Positions 1 to 5,885 are shown, counted from the first letter of the stretch. The stretch: DNA of 8,099 bases from an uncultured Gemella sp. (GCF_900766305.1 NZ_CAAFUZ010000091.1:1-8099), one strand, 5' to 3'. A program made the numbers and translations. Notes: a model not told the origin generated them from the sequence alone.

Positions 1-103
1 TCGTGTTGAATATTTTGGTTGGCTGACCAATATATATTCTAGCATGATGAGATGTTTTTTTAGATAACGGTAAAACCTTTTCTGAACCATACGCATAGCG
101 CAT
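1..103 (-). CDS. Partial open frame inside the left repeat, outward-facing
   Basis: Read on the minus strand from an ATG at 103, this frame stays open to the window edge for 34 codons, beginning MRYAYGSEKVLPLSKK and later containing HHARIYIGQP. The same frame occurs in the right repeat. There is no good ribosome binding site before the ATG, because the upstream bases are A-rich (AAGAAAACC). The start could therefore be elsewhere or the frame could be chance. If the repeat is an insertion sequence this may be the start of its main protein, but I do not recognise it. Confidence 0.3.
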   Translation of the reverse strand, partial: MRYAYGSEKVLPLSKKTSHHARIYIGQPTKIFNT

Positions 104-119
104 GGTTTTCTTTATACAA
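1..119. repeat. Left copy of a perfect 119-bp terminal inverted repeat
   Basis: Every base from 1 to 119 is the reverse complement of 7981-8099, and the match stops exactly at 119/120. The inner tip reads TTGTATAAAGAAAACC on the minus strand. It is followed by a 10-bp stem with a 3-base loop (85-107, one G-T pair) and an open frame running off the window. The sharp inner boundary suggests the edge of an element present in at least two inverted copies. The outer edge is only the end of the available sequence, so the true repeat is probably longer. I do not recognise the family. Confidence 0.95.
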
Positions 120-152
120 AAAAAGAAGTCGTTCATTTATTAAGCGACCTCT
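115..152 (-). terminator. Rho-independent terminator of the ABC exporter genes
   Basis: On the minus strand AGAGGTCG (152-145) pairs with CGACTTCT (131-124), 8 bp including one G-U, around a 13-base A/T-rich loop. A run of T follows (about 124-118). It lies 53 bases beyond the permease stop codon, in the right direction. The T-run runs straight into the inner tip of the terminal repeat, so the repeat sits immediately behind this terminator. Confidence 0.7.
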
Positions 153-204
153 ATAAATAACTAAACGTCCGTACCATAAATTTAGAAATAATGAAATCTA
201 ATTA

Positions 205-965
205 TTAAATACTTTTCTTTTTAAAAACAAAAACTACTAGTATTAAGAAAATAATTATATAAAATATATTACCAAGAACTAGTTCATGTAGCTCTAATTT
301 TGTAGTTGCTTTAAGTGAATGATCATTTATCTGCGAAACAATATTCATCATATTTACAGGTGCCCACTTTAGCCATGGCCATCTATCTATAGTCATGGCT
401 AAAATAGAAGATAATAAAGAAGTTATCAAGAAAAATACTATGCCGACAGCTATAGAAATTTCTGATTTATTCACTGCGCAAGATATTAATAAAGTAATAC
501 TAAGCACTAGCCAAGTACCAATATAACATCCCAAGTTCCCTAATAGCATTTGGCTAAATAATGGTAATTCATTTCTAATATTAGAAAATATATTAATATC
601 ATGGTAAAAGATGGCGCATAAAATTAAAGAAAATATAGCTATGATTGCAAAATATATAAAAGAATATATAATTAAAATTAAGATTTTACTTAATATAATA
701 TTTTTACGAGAAGAGTTACGATACAGTATATTTTTGATAGTTCCATAATGAAATTCCATTGTAATGATAGTACTAGATTGAATGATTAATAAAAGTGTAA
801 CCCAAAAAAGGCCACCAAAATTAGACTCCAATAAAACTTTTGGTGGTACATAATTTTTAAGAAGTAAAGCTTGAAGTGTCATTAATACAATAATGATAAG
901 TGGCATGATAAATGTTGATTTTTTTTGAGTAATTTAAAATTTTCTTGTTTAATTGAATTAATCAT
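205..965 (-). pseudogene. ABC-2-type exporter permease (bacitracin/lantibiotic immunity type), frameshifted near the start
   Basis: This is the membrane subunit of an ABC exporter. The 233-residue frame that opens at 906 has about six hydrophobic segments (roughly residues 1-16, 31-50, 70-98, 115-145, 150-172 and 210-227). It also has the cytoplasmic loop GTIKNILYRNSSRKNI, which resembles the BcrB/EpiE class of permeases linked to peptide-antibiotic export or self-protection. The natural start looks like ATG at 965, because AAGGAGGA (983-976) precedes it and overlaps the end of the upstream ATPase gene. That start begins MINSIKQENFKLLKK and then leaves frame at a run of eight A. One more A would give KKKSTFIMPLII and a continuous protein of about 253 residues. 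The gene may be dead, may restart at 906 without a visible binding site, or may show a homopolymer read error. Its partner ATPase is truncated, which favours a dead system. Confidence 0.8.
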
Positions 966-972
966 AAGCTTT

Positions 973-1407
973 TTATTCCTCCTTATCTATAATATCAAGC
1001 AATACATTTTCTAAATCTTGATCTCCATTTTGTTCTAACTCCTCTCGCGTAACTTCTTTTATAATCTTTCCTTTATCAATAATAAGCGTAGAATTAGTAA
1101 TTTTAACTAACTCACTTAAAATATGACTTGATATTAAAAAAGTACTACCTTCTTTTGCTTTACTTAAAATCAATTGACGAACATCTCTAACAGCTTTAGA
1201 ATCTAATCCGTTCATGGGTTCATCTAAGATTATCAGTTTTGGACTATTTAAAAAAGCTATGGCAATACCTAGTTTTTGTTTCATACCTAAAGAATAGGTT
1301 TTGACTTTATTATGTATATATTTATTCATTTTTAAATCATCTACAATTTTATTAATGGGACTTGTACCATTCGATTCATTTAGTAATTTTAAATTATCGT
1401 ATCCAGA
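973..1407 (-). pseudogene. ABC exporter ATPase, C-terminal fragment lacking Walker A
   Basis: Only the second part of an ABC ATPase of the bacitracin/lantibiotic exporter kind remains. Visible motifs are GYDNLKLL near the cut, the signature YSLGMKQKL, Walker B LIILDEP, the D-loop NGLD and the H-loop ISSH. Walker A and the Q-loop, about the first 90 residues of a normal protein, are absent. The frame can be read back to an ATG at 1470, but the extra residues (MCKHIEILLTSFLDDMM and onward) are the antisense of transposase sequence that starts at about 1408, so they are not ATPase. It ends at 973, with the ribosome binding site of the permease gene overlapping its last codons, as in a normal two-gene operon. 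Without Walker A it cannot bind ATP normally. Its promoter has also been lost. Confidence 0.85.
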
Positions 1408-1960
1408 ATCGAGGTGCAACATCATATCATCCAAAAATGATGTTAAAAGTATTTCTATATGCTTACACAATCTGTGTTTTCAGGACGTAAGATAGAAAAA
1501 TTACTCAATGATAGTATCCGAATGATGTGGCTATCACAAAATCAAAAGCCTTCTTATAAAACGATTAATAGATTTAGAGTAAATCCAAAAGTAGATGCTT
1601 TATTAGAATCTTTATTTATTCAATTCCATAGTCAATGTTTGAATCAAAATCTTATAAATGATAAAGCTATTTTTATTGATGGTACAAGAGTTGAAGCAAA
1701 TGCCAATCGATATACATTTGTATGGAAAAAAGAATATTCACAATCATGAATCAAAAGTGAATGAAGATTCTAAAACACTCTATCATGAATTGGTGGAAAA
1801 CAGAATAATATCTGAGATTAAAGAAGATTACGATAATCAACTAACTAAAGAGGAAATAGATTTGATTAGTAGCCATTTAAATCAACATATCAATAACTAA
1901 GAATGTACTAAGATAAGAAAAGAAATACGTCTAAAGAGAACTAAAATCAAAAAAATTATA
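1408..1960 (+). mobile_element. Relic of an IS1182/IS1272-family transposase gene
   Basis: Read in three frames, this stretch matches my memory of the IS1272 transposase. RGATSYHPKMMLK (from 1410) runs to FLYAYT. A 2-base loss then shifts to QSVFSGRKIEKLL at about 1465. The match continues through SYKTINRFRVNP, FIDGTRVEANANRYTF and VWKK, to a second shift near 1725. NHESKVNEDSKTLYHEL and LTKEEIDLISSHL follow, then a stop at 1898-1900 and KIRKEIRLKRTKIKK. Seven codons (about DKEIEDL, present in the second relic) are missing between SSHL and NQHINN, where ATTTA-type microhomology flanks the gap. The N-terminus and the whole C-terminal half, including the later catalytic region, are gone. It cannot encode an active enzyme. 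Its left edge cuts the ABC ATPase gene. Confidence 0.85.
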
Positions 1961-1963
1961 AAG

Positions 1964-2004
1964 AAGACAAAATCTATATCATTTCAATAGAATTTGTCTT
2001 TTTT
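1964..2004 (+). terminator. Stem-loop with T-run at the end of the IS relic, possibly bidirectional
   Basis: AAGACAAAATCTAT (1964-1977) pairs with ATAGAATTTGTCTT (1987-2000) with one mismatch around a 9-base loop, followed by four T on the plus strand. On the minus strand the stem is also followed by T-rich sequence, so it could stop the nitrilase operon about 105 bases after its last stop codon. The next bases (about 2005-2040, with GTCCTGGAC) may be the 3' end of the insertion sequence. That is a guess from position. Confidence 0.5.
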
Positions 2005-2105
2005 GCTTATTCAGCAACACTATGTCCTGGACTTTTTAATAGCCCGTATTACACGAGTGGTTTTAGTTTAGTCAAAGTCATTTATGTTCTGAGAGCTTAG
2101 TTATT

Positions 2106-2882
2106 TTAAATGTCATTTAATGTTGGAATTAAGTTTCTTTGTGCTTCAATGGCACTGATATCAATTTCTGTTTCTAAAATAGCTTCTTCTGCTTGTGCTT
2201 CGATTAAAATGTTACCATTTGGATTTACAATCATTGAATGTCCTGCATAAGTGTTAGTTTTATTATTTTTATGATTTACTTCGCCAACACTATTACAAGC
2301 GACGACGTAACAATTGTTTTCAATTGCGCGAGCTTGGAGTAATGTACGCCAATGATGTAAATTTTTTGTGGTCCATTGTGCGACAACAAATACGATTTGG
2401 GCACCAGACTTGATAGATGATCTAATTATTTCAGGATAGCGTAAGTCATAACATATCACTTGTGTTGCAGGGACACCATTTATTTCAAAAGTGTTAGGTT
2501 CATTATTGCCACTTTTTAAAAAATGATGTTCATCAAGCATAGGAACTAAATGGACTTTATCTGTTGTATTAATAAGCTCACCAGCACTGTTAACTGCAAA
2601 TGCAGTGTTATATATACTGTCAACTTTATAATTTGAAACAGAGCCAGCAACAATATTTGTATTATATGATTGCGCTAATCTCTGGATAAAAGAATAACTA
2701 TTTTCTAGATTAGTATCAGCTTTATTTACTAATTGATTTAATGCGTATCCATTGTTCCACATTTCGGGAATGACAACGACATCTGCATCAAAATAATTAT
2801 CTTCAAAAAATTGGGCAATTTTATTTTTATTATTTTCAAAATCTGCCTCTTTAATTTCAAATTGGAAAATTTGAACTTTCAT
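2106..2882 (-). CDS. Carbon-nitrogen hydrolase (nitrilase superfamily)
   Basis: A 258-residue cytosolic amidohydrolase of the nitrilase fold, expected to hydrolyse a small amide. The Glu-Lys-Cys triad is visible: E40 in VVIPEMWNNGY, K109 in TDKVHLVPM and C144 in VICYDLRYPE, each in a good family context. YAGHSMIVNPNG near the C-terminus is also typical. Length is normal for the omega-amidase/YafV-like group, and it is recognisably a relative of the staphylococcal hydrolase beside agr (begins MKVQI, shares PEMWNNGY), though clearly divergent. It starts at ATG 2882 behind AGGAG, which lies in the last codons of the preceding hydrolase gene only 3 bases away, so translation is probably coupled. 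The physiological substrate is unknown. Pairing with a metallo-hydrolase and an HxlR regulator suggests inducible breakdown of a particular compound. It appears intact. Confidence 0.9.
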   Translation of the reverse strand: MKVQIFQFEIKEADFENNKNKIAQFFEDNYFDADVVVIPEMWNNGYALNQLVNKADTNLENSYSFIQRLAQSYNTNIVAGSVSNYKVDSIYNTAFAVNSAGELINTTDKVHLVPMLDEHHFLKSGNNEPNTFEINGVPATQVICYDLRYPEIIRSSIKSGAQIVFVVAQWTTKNLHHWRTLLQARAIENNCYVVACNSVGEVNHKNNKTNTYAGHSMIVNPNGNILIEAQAEEAILETEIDISAIEAQRNLIPTLNDI

Positions 2883-2885
2883 AAT

Positions 2886-3539
2886 CTAACGCTCCTCATA
2901 TTTAAATTTATAAATTGAATAGATTTCTTCTGAATAGTTAATGTCATCACCATGTGAAGTGGTAATTAATTTTGGTTTAACTGTATCAATGATCTTTCCG
3001 TTACTAATATTTTGCGCCATATCATAGGTGAATTTACTAATTGGTGGGTGTAATGACTCAGAATGTGAGATAAATAAATCTCCACAAATTAGTACTTCAT
3101 CTTTATTGTGATAGTAAACAACATGTCCAGGTGCATGACCAGGGGTTAAATAATAACTAAAAGGTATATTTAATGAATGGTGTAATGGCTGAACTTTATA
3201 TGCAACACCAGTTTCATCGATGTCATGTTTATTTGGATAAGGTAACGTGCCGTTAATATATGGCAGTTCTTTTTCATGTGCATAGATTGGAATGTTAAGA
3301 GATTCAGATATTTTTTTTGCGCCGTTAATGTGATCTAAATGTCCATGTGTTAAAAATATTGCTTGAGGTGTACCAAGTAGTTGAGCTGTTCTAATTTGCA
3401 TATCAGCATAAGATGCCATTCCTGTGTCGATAATATATACATTATCTCCATTAACGACATACCATGTGTTGATAATAATTGGAATACCGACCGTAGTTTT
3501 TACGGTTAATTTATAAATATGAGTTGATATTTGTTTCAA
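2886..3539 (-). CDS. Metallo-beta-lactamase-fold hydrolase
   Basis: A 217-residue enzyme of the MBL fold (lactonase/glyoxalase II-like group), expected to bind two zinc ions in the cytosol. Metal ligands are visible: T-H65-G-H67-L-D69-H70, H135 in TPGHAPGH, D154 in CGDLF and H196 in SHGD. I chose the TTG at 3539 as the start because AAAGGAG lies eight bases before it and the protein then begins KQISTHIYKLTVK, a normal N-terminus for this group. The frame stays open upstream to 3611, but that part overlaps the promoter region. The stop codon is 3 bases from the nitrilase ATG, so the two form one operon. Its promoter faces that of the HxlR-type regulator. The fold does not reveal the substrate. 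Hydrolysis of a lactone or thioester followed by amide cleavage by the neighbour is one possibility. Confidence 0.88.
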   Translation of the reverse strand: MKQISTHIYKLTVKTTVGIPIIINTWYVVNGDNVYIIDTGMASYADMQIRTAQLLGTPQAIFLTHGHLDHINGAKKISESLNIPIYAHEKELPYINGTLPYPNKHDIDETGVAYKVQPLHHSLNIPFSYYLTPGHAPGHVVYYHNKDEVLICGDLFISHSESLHPPISKFTYDMAQNISNGKIIDTVKPKLITTSHGDDINYSEEIYSIYKFKYEER

Positions 3540-3574
3540 TTTACCTACTCCTTTGTAAGATCTGATATGATAAA

Positions 3575-3603
3575 AGTGTAAAATACGATTAGTCGTCTCA
3601 CAA
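3575..3603 (-). promoter_or_regulatory. Promoter of the MBL/nitrilase operon
   Basis: On the minus strand TTGTGA (3603-3598) is followed after exactly 17 bases by TACACT (3580-3575). The predicted start is about 28 bases before the TTG start codon. The spacer contains the imperfect palindrome ACGACTAATCGT, a place where a repressor would block transcription. Confidence 0.5.
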
Positions 3604-3614
3604 GAAGGCACAAA

Positions 3615-3632
3615 TAAGTAACTGGTTAATTA
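3615..3632. promoter_or_regulatory. Candidate operator for the HxlR-type regulator
   Basis: TAAGTAACTGGTTAATTA is an 18-bp near-palindrome in which seven of nine base pairs are symmetric. It lies between the divergent operons and touches the ribosome binding site region of the regulator gene. HxlR proteins bind AT-rich palindromes as dimers and often control the divergent genes. The assignment is by position and symmetry only. Confidence 0.4.
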
Positions 3633-3644
3633 TAGGAGGAGAAA

Positions 3645-3986
3645 ATGATGCAAATAGCAATCAATTATGGTGACTGTAATGCAGTGATTCAACATGGGTG
3701 CCCGTTCGAAACCGTTCTCCGAGCACTAGGTGGTAAATGGAAAGGCATCATTATCAGCACACTTTATCATGAACCTCACTTTTATAACGCGCTTCATAGA
3801 GATATACCAGGAGTAAGTAGAAAAACATTAACAGAACAACTGAATGATTTAATTTCACTCCAAATTGTTCATAGAGAAGAGCTAGATGATTACCAACAAA
3901 AGGTTAGATATTCATTAACACCAAAAGGTAAATTGTTATTTCCAATTATTCAGGAGATGGCACATATAGTAAATGAAAATTCATAG
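3645..3986 (+). CDS. HxlR-family winged-helix transcriptional regulator
   Basis: A 113-residue DNA-binding protein of the HxlR branch of the MarR-like regulators, a dimer of winged helices. Family marks are CPFETVLRALGGKWK (Cys19 in the conserved CP and GKW block), then ALHRDIPGVSRKTLTEQLNDL as the recognition region and YSLTPKGKLLFPIIQEM as the wing end and dimer helix. The conserved Cys near the N-terminus is the residue used by several relatives (YodB, HypR, QsrR) to sense electrophiles or oxidants, so a thiol-based switch is possible here. AGGAGG (3634-3639) precedes two adjacent ATGs. The second, at 3648, has the better 8-base spacing, so the protein may be 112 residues. It is divergent from the MBL/nitrilase operon, with about 105 bases between them, and probably controls it. 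Confidence 0.9.
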   Translation: MMQIAINYGDCNAVIQHGCPFETVLRALGGKWKGIIISTLYHEPHFYNALHRDIPGVSRKTLTEQLNDLISLQIVHREELDDYQQKVRYSLTPKGKLLFPIIQEMAHIVNENS

Positions 3987-4045
3987 GTAATAATCTTGTA
4001 GATAAATAACCGTATCACTATCCGATAAGCAGAAGCGTACCGTAA

Positions 4046-4073
4046 TTGATGCGATTTTCTATGATTGTATAGT
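4046..4073 (+). promoter_or_regulatory. Candidate promoter for the EVE-like gene remnant
   Basis: TTGATG (4046-4051) and TATAGT (4068-4073) are separated by 16 bases. An AGGAGG ribosome binding site (4104-4109) and the ATG at 4116 follow. The signals look intact although the gene behind them is broken. Confidence 0.4.
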
Positions 4074-4115
4074 AGAAAAATAGAGTCCAATAAATATGTA
4101 TTTAGGAGGTAAATA

Positions 4116-4544
4116 ATGAAATATTGGATTATTCCATGCAATATAAAGACCTATAATGTTGTAGGTGCATTTAATGAATTAAGTGAAATTGATTGGGAAC
4201 AAAGTAAAAACATTAAATCAGCAATGATCGAAGATATAGTTTAATCTATTTCTCTCATCATACTTATGCGATAAATACATATGTAAAATTAGAAAAATCA
4301 ATAAACGGAAGACTACGATTAATGATGAGACTACATTCTAAATGGTGATAATTATATTAATTATGGAAATTACATGCAACTTGAATTACTTGAAATTATA
4401 AATGAATCATTATTGACCTTTGAAAATTTACAATTAAATGGATTGAAAGGTAATATTCAAGATCCAAGGTTATTAAAGGATAATTTATTGTGCTTCATAC
4501 ACGAAAGGATAGACCCTTTTTCTAAACAATATAAAGAGAAATGA
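4116..4544 (+). pseudogene. Multiply frameshifted EVE-like (PUA-superfamily) domain protein
   Basis: A strong start (AGGAGG, then ATG at 4116) opens MKYWIIPCNIKTYNVVGAF and a 42-codon frame ending at 4244. Homologous-looking protein continues in other frames: IYFSHHTYAINTYVK just after the stop, then INKRKTTINDETTF from about 4300, and finally DNYINYGNYMQLELLEII through LNGLKGNIQDPRLLKDNL to the TGA at 4542-4544. Joined, this resembles small staphylococcal and bacillar proteins that begin with a K/G-Y/W-WI(I/F)PCN block and contain NGLKGNIQGP, which I associate with EVE-like domains. These bind modified bases and often belong to defence or restriction systems. The family name comes from memory and is moderately certain; the decay (at least three frame changes) is clear. 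The second transposase relic joins directly at its end. Confidence 0.6.
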
Positions 4545-4740
4545 ATGAAGAATCTAAGGCATTCTATCGTGAATTGGTGAAAAGCAAAAGATAATACCTG
4601 AGATTAAAAAATAACGACAATGAATTAATTAAAGAGGAAATGGATTTAATTGTTAGTCATTTAGATAAAGAAATTGAAGATTTAAATCAACATATCAATA
4701 GCGAAGAGTGTAATAAGACAAGAAAAATGCGTCTTAAACT
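4541..4740 (+). mobile_element. Second relic of an IS1182/IS1272-family transposase gene
   Basis: About 200 bases repeat, with differences, the part of the first relic that lies at about 1757-1945. Reading in shifting frames gives MNEESKAFYRELVKSK, then PEIKK, then NDNELIKEEMDLIVSHLDKEIEDL, NQHINSEECNKTRK and MRLK. It keeps the DKEIEDL segment that the first copy lacks, so neither copy derives from the other in its present form. It has no start, no ends and an in-frame stop. It is in the same orientation as the first relic, and the two bracket the HxlR/MBL/nitrilase module. Confidence 0.8.
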
Positions 4741-4824
4741 AATGATTGTGAGCACAACCATCAGCATTTCATAATCGCGGTCATACTATTTTTCTTTCTT
4801 GGAGTAGAGACCAAATCATAGGCA

Positions 4825-4890
4825 TCACCCCATTTTTATGAGATTAGCCATCATTGTTCCAATTTGCTCAAACGTTATTATATCATACAC
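4825..4890 (-). pseudogene. Possible remnant of a holin-like small toxin
   Basis: On the minus strand AAAAGGAGGTG precedes a frame starting at GTG (4890) that reads VYDIITFEQIGTMMANLIKMG and stops at 4825. In the same frame, after two stops, KKEK and a stop follow near 4790. Small staphylococcal holin-like toxins have a TFE(A/Q)-type N-terminus, one hydrophobic helix and a Lys-rich tail, so this may be a decayed copy. The helix here is weak and interrupted. The similarity is slight and the whole stretch could be non-coding. Confidence 0.28.
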
Positions 4891-4948
4891 CTCCTTTTCT
4901 ATTACAAACTACTTAATAGGATTGTAAAATAACTGTGATGATACTTTA

Positions 4949-4982
4949 TTGTGAGAAGTGTACAATGGGAATATACATTGTA
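4949..4982 (+). promoter_or_regulatory. Promoter with overlapping inverted repeat before the 54-residue gene
   Basis: TTGTGA (4949-4954) and TATACA (4972-4977) are 17 bases apart. A perfect inverted repeat, TACAATG (4961-4967) and CATTGTA (4976-4982) with an 8-base gap, covers the spacer and the -10 element. A protein bound there would block the promoter, so this is a candidate repressor site. No obvious regulator gene lies beside it. Confidence 0.45.
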
Positions 4983-5001
4983 TAGAAGGTGTGTGAGTCT
5001 A

Positions 5002-5166
5002 ATGCAACTAGTAAAATTGCCAAAAGACATCGCCATTCCAGATAATCTAACAACAGTAGAATATCATGAACTTTTAGCATATTTTCATTTCAAGTCTGAA
5101 GCAAATCCAAGTAAAGTCGAATACAAACGTGCTTACAAAGATATATGTGCCATTCTCAAAAAGTAG
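5002..5166 (+). CDS. Small protein of unknown function, 54 residues
   Basis: I do not recognise this gene. The ATG at 5002 is chosen over an in-frame ATG at 4951 because the latter lies inside the predicted promoter and has no ribosome binding site, whereas AAGG (4986-4989) lies about 12 bases before 5002. The product begins MQLVKLPKDIAIPDNLTTVE, is soluble-looking with no membrane segment, and is rich in Lys, Tyr and Glu. A basic tail (YKRAYKDICAILKK) could form an amphipathic helix. It is preceded by a promoter with an inverted repeat and followed within 65 bases by a strong palindromic terminator, so it appears to be a one-gene unit. An intact promoter, start and terminator amid surrounding debris argue that it is or recently was expressed. 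Confidence 0.55.
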   Translation: MQLVKLPKDIAIPDNLTTVEYHELLAYFHFKSEANPSKVEYKRAYKDICAILKK

Positions 5167-5229
5167 CAGTAACGAATGTAAATGAAACCGTTAGTCTTTC
5201 AGACTGACCCCAATTAGTGGGAATTATAT

Positions 5230-5281
5230 AAAAACACCTCCGTATGATTCATTTTAAAATGAATCATACGGAGGTGTTTTT
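5230..5281. repeat. 52-bp perfect palindrome, bidirectional terminator
   Basis: Bases 5230-5255 are the exact reverse complement of 5256-5281 with no spacer. The arm begins AAAAACACCTCCGTATG. G/C-rich arms ending in five A or T fit a terminator working in both directions, serving the 54-residue gene from the left. The right arm also continues in frame into the permease stub. A gapless palindrome of this size is unusual for a simple terminator. Confidence 0.85.
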
Positions 5282-5503
5282 CTTATATTAATCGTACTTA
5301 TAGCAACCAATTTAGTTCCATTAATTCCCAAATATGGCGATGAAGTTAGAAAATCCTTGAAATATATACCTTTTAACTTTTTAATCAATAATGTTTGGCT
5401 TGGATCTCTCAAATTAAATGGATGGCAAACATTTATCTCAATAGCTTCAGTAATACTACTAGCTATAATTGACTTCTTCACTATTTCTAAAAAAGATTAT
5501 TAA
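5258..5503 (+). pseudogene. C-terminal stub of an ABC-2-type permease
   Basis: An open frame of 81 codons without a start runs from the palindrome to TAA at 5501-5503. It reads SYGGVFLILIVLIATNLVPL, then IPKYGDEVRKSLKYIPFNFL, NNVWLGS, and a last hydrophobic segment FISIASVILLAIIDFF before the tail SKKDY. Two hydrophobic segments around a PKYGD loop, a Lys-rich end and AT-rich codons are what one expects of the last third of a peptide-exporter or immunity permease. It differs from the permease at 205-965. No ATP-binding partner remains. The coding character begins within the right arm of the palindrome, so the break lies at or near 5256. The family assignment is from general resemblance. Confidence 0.5.
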
Positions 5504-5569
5504 ATCACTGTAAAATTATGTAAGTAAACGTCACTATATTTAATAAACAAAAAATAACAAAATGTAAAT

Positions 5570-5602
5570 AAAGCCCCTCTTGAGAAGATCAAGAGGGGCT
5601 TT
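5570..5602 (-). terminator. Strong stem-loop terminator, probably ending the small-peptide RNA
   Basis: AAAGCCCCTCTTGA (5570-5583) pairs perfectly with TCAAGAGGGGCTTT (5589-5602) around a 5-base loop. On the minus strand it is followed by T-rich sequence (TTTATTTACATTTTG). On the plus strand only three T follow before AAAAAG. It would end a minus-strand transcript coming from the 24-residue peptide gene and may also serve the permease stub. Between the stem and that gene (5603-5770) I see no gene on either strand. Confidence 0.75.
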
Positions 5603-5770
5603 AAAAAGACATGTTTAATAATTTATTTGATGCTTGGGATAGTTGCACTAAATCATACATAAAAATTTTAATTACATCTTCTAGCCTATATGAAGTAATT
5701 ATATTCAATTTTAGCTATGAAGTGAATGAAAAATAACCCATCCAAACATAATAAATTATTGAACTAATTT

Positions 5771-5845
5771 TTATTTTTCTTCATGTTGACCAAATAAACC
5801 TTTAAAAAACGCAATTGCTTTTTTAACTAAGTTAAAGATTAACAT
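5771..5845 (-). CDS. 24-residue cationic amphipathic peptide, phenol-soluble-modulin-like
   Basis: AAAGGAG lies eight bases before ATG 5845, a very good start. The peptide begins MLIFNLVKKAIAFFKGLFG and ends QHEEK. Hydrophobic residues and Lys alternate with helical spacing (I3, F4, L6, V7, A10, I11, F13, F14, L17, F18 against K8, K9, K15), so it should fold into an amphipathic membrane-active helix without a leader peptide. Staphylococcal phenol-soluble modulins and leaderless bacteriocins have this build; I do not match it to a named member. The acidic-basic tail EEK is also seen in such peptides. A possible -10 TATAAT (5885-5880) lies 28 bases after the expected distance, and the next minus-strand terminator is at 5602-5570, so the RNA may be about 300 nt with a long untranslated tail. 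Neighbours are a permease stub and a one-helix protein. Confidence 0.6.
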   Translation of the reverse strand: MLIFNLVKKAIAFFKGLFGQHEEK

Positions 5846-5879
5846 TCATAACACTCCTTTAAATATCTTTGATAATTAA

Positions 5880-5885
5880 ATTATA
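5880..5885 (-). promoter_or_regulatory. Candidate -10 element for the 24-residue peptide gene
   Basis: TATAAT occurs on the minus strand at 5885-5880, 35 bases before the ATG, with a purine-rich ribosome binding site between. The bases at the -35 distance (CCTGAA or CTGAAT) are poor, so an activator would probably be needed. No clear activator site was identified. Confidence 0.35.

Noticed and set aside
1301..1495. 64-residue frame on the plus strand
   Set aside because: It is the complement of the ABC ATPase remnant and the start of the IS relic; no start signals.
2106..2882. Possibility that this is the agr locus border, since the nitrilase resembles the hydrolase next to hld
   Set aside because: There is no hld, agrB, agrD, agrC or agrA sequence, the neighbours are an MBL hydrolase and an HxlR regulator, and the protein is clearly divergent, so it is better seen as a paralogue.
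3950..4141. 63-residue frame on the minus strand
   Set aside because: It overlaps the end of the HxlR-type gene and the start signals of the EVE-like remnant, and lacks its own ribosome binding site or family features.
5254..5481. 75-residue frame on the minus strand
   Set aside because: It is the complement of the permease stub, which has far better coding character on the plus strand. The apparent GGAGGTG binding site is part of the palindrome.
5610..5735. 41-codon ATG frame on the plus strand after the 5570-5602 terminator
   Set aside because: There is no ribosome binding site, the composition is AT-biased, and it lies in the presumed untranslated tail of the minus-strand peptide RNA.
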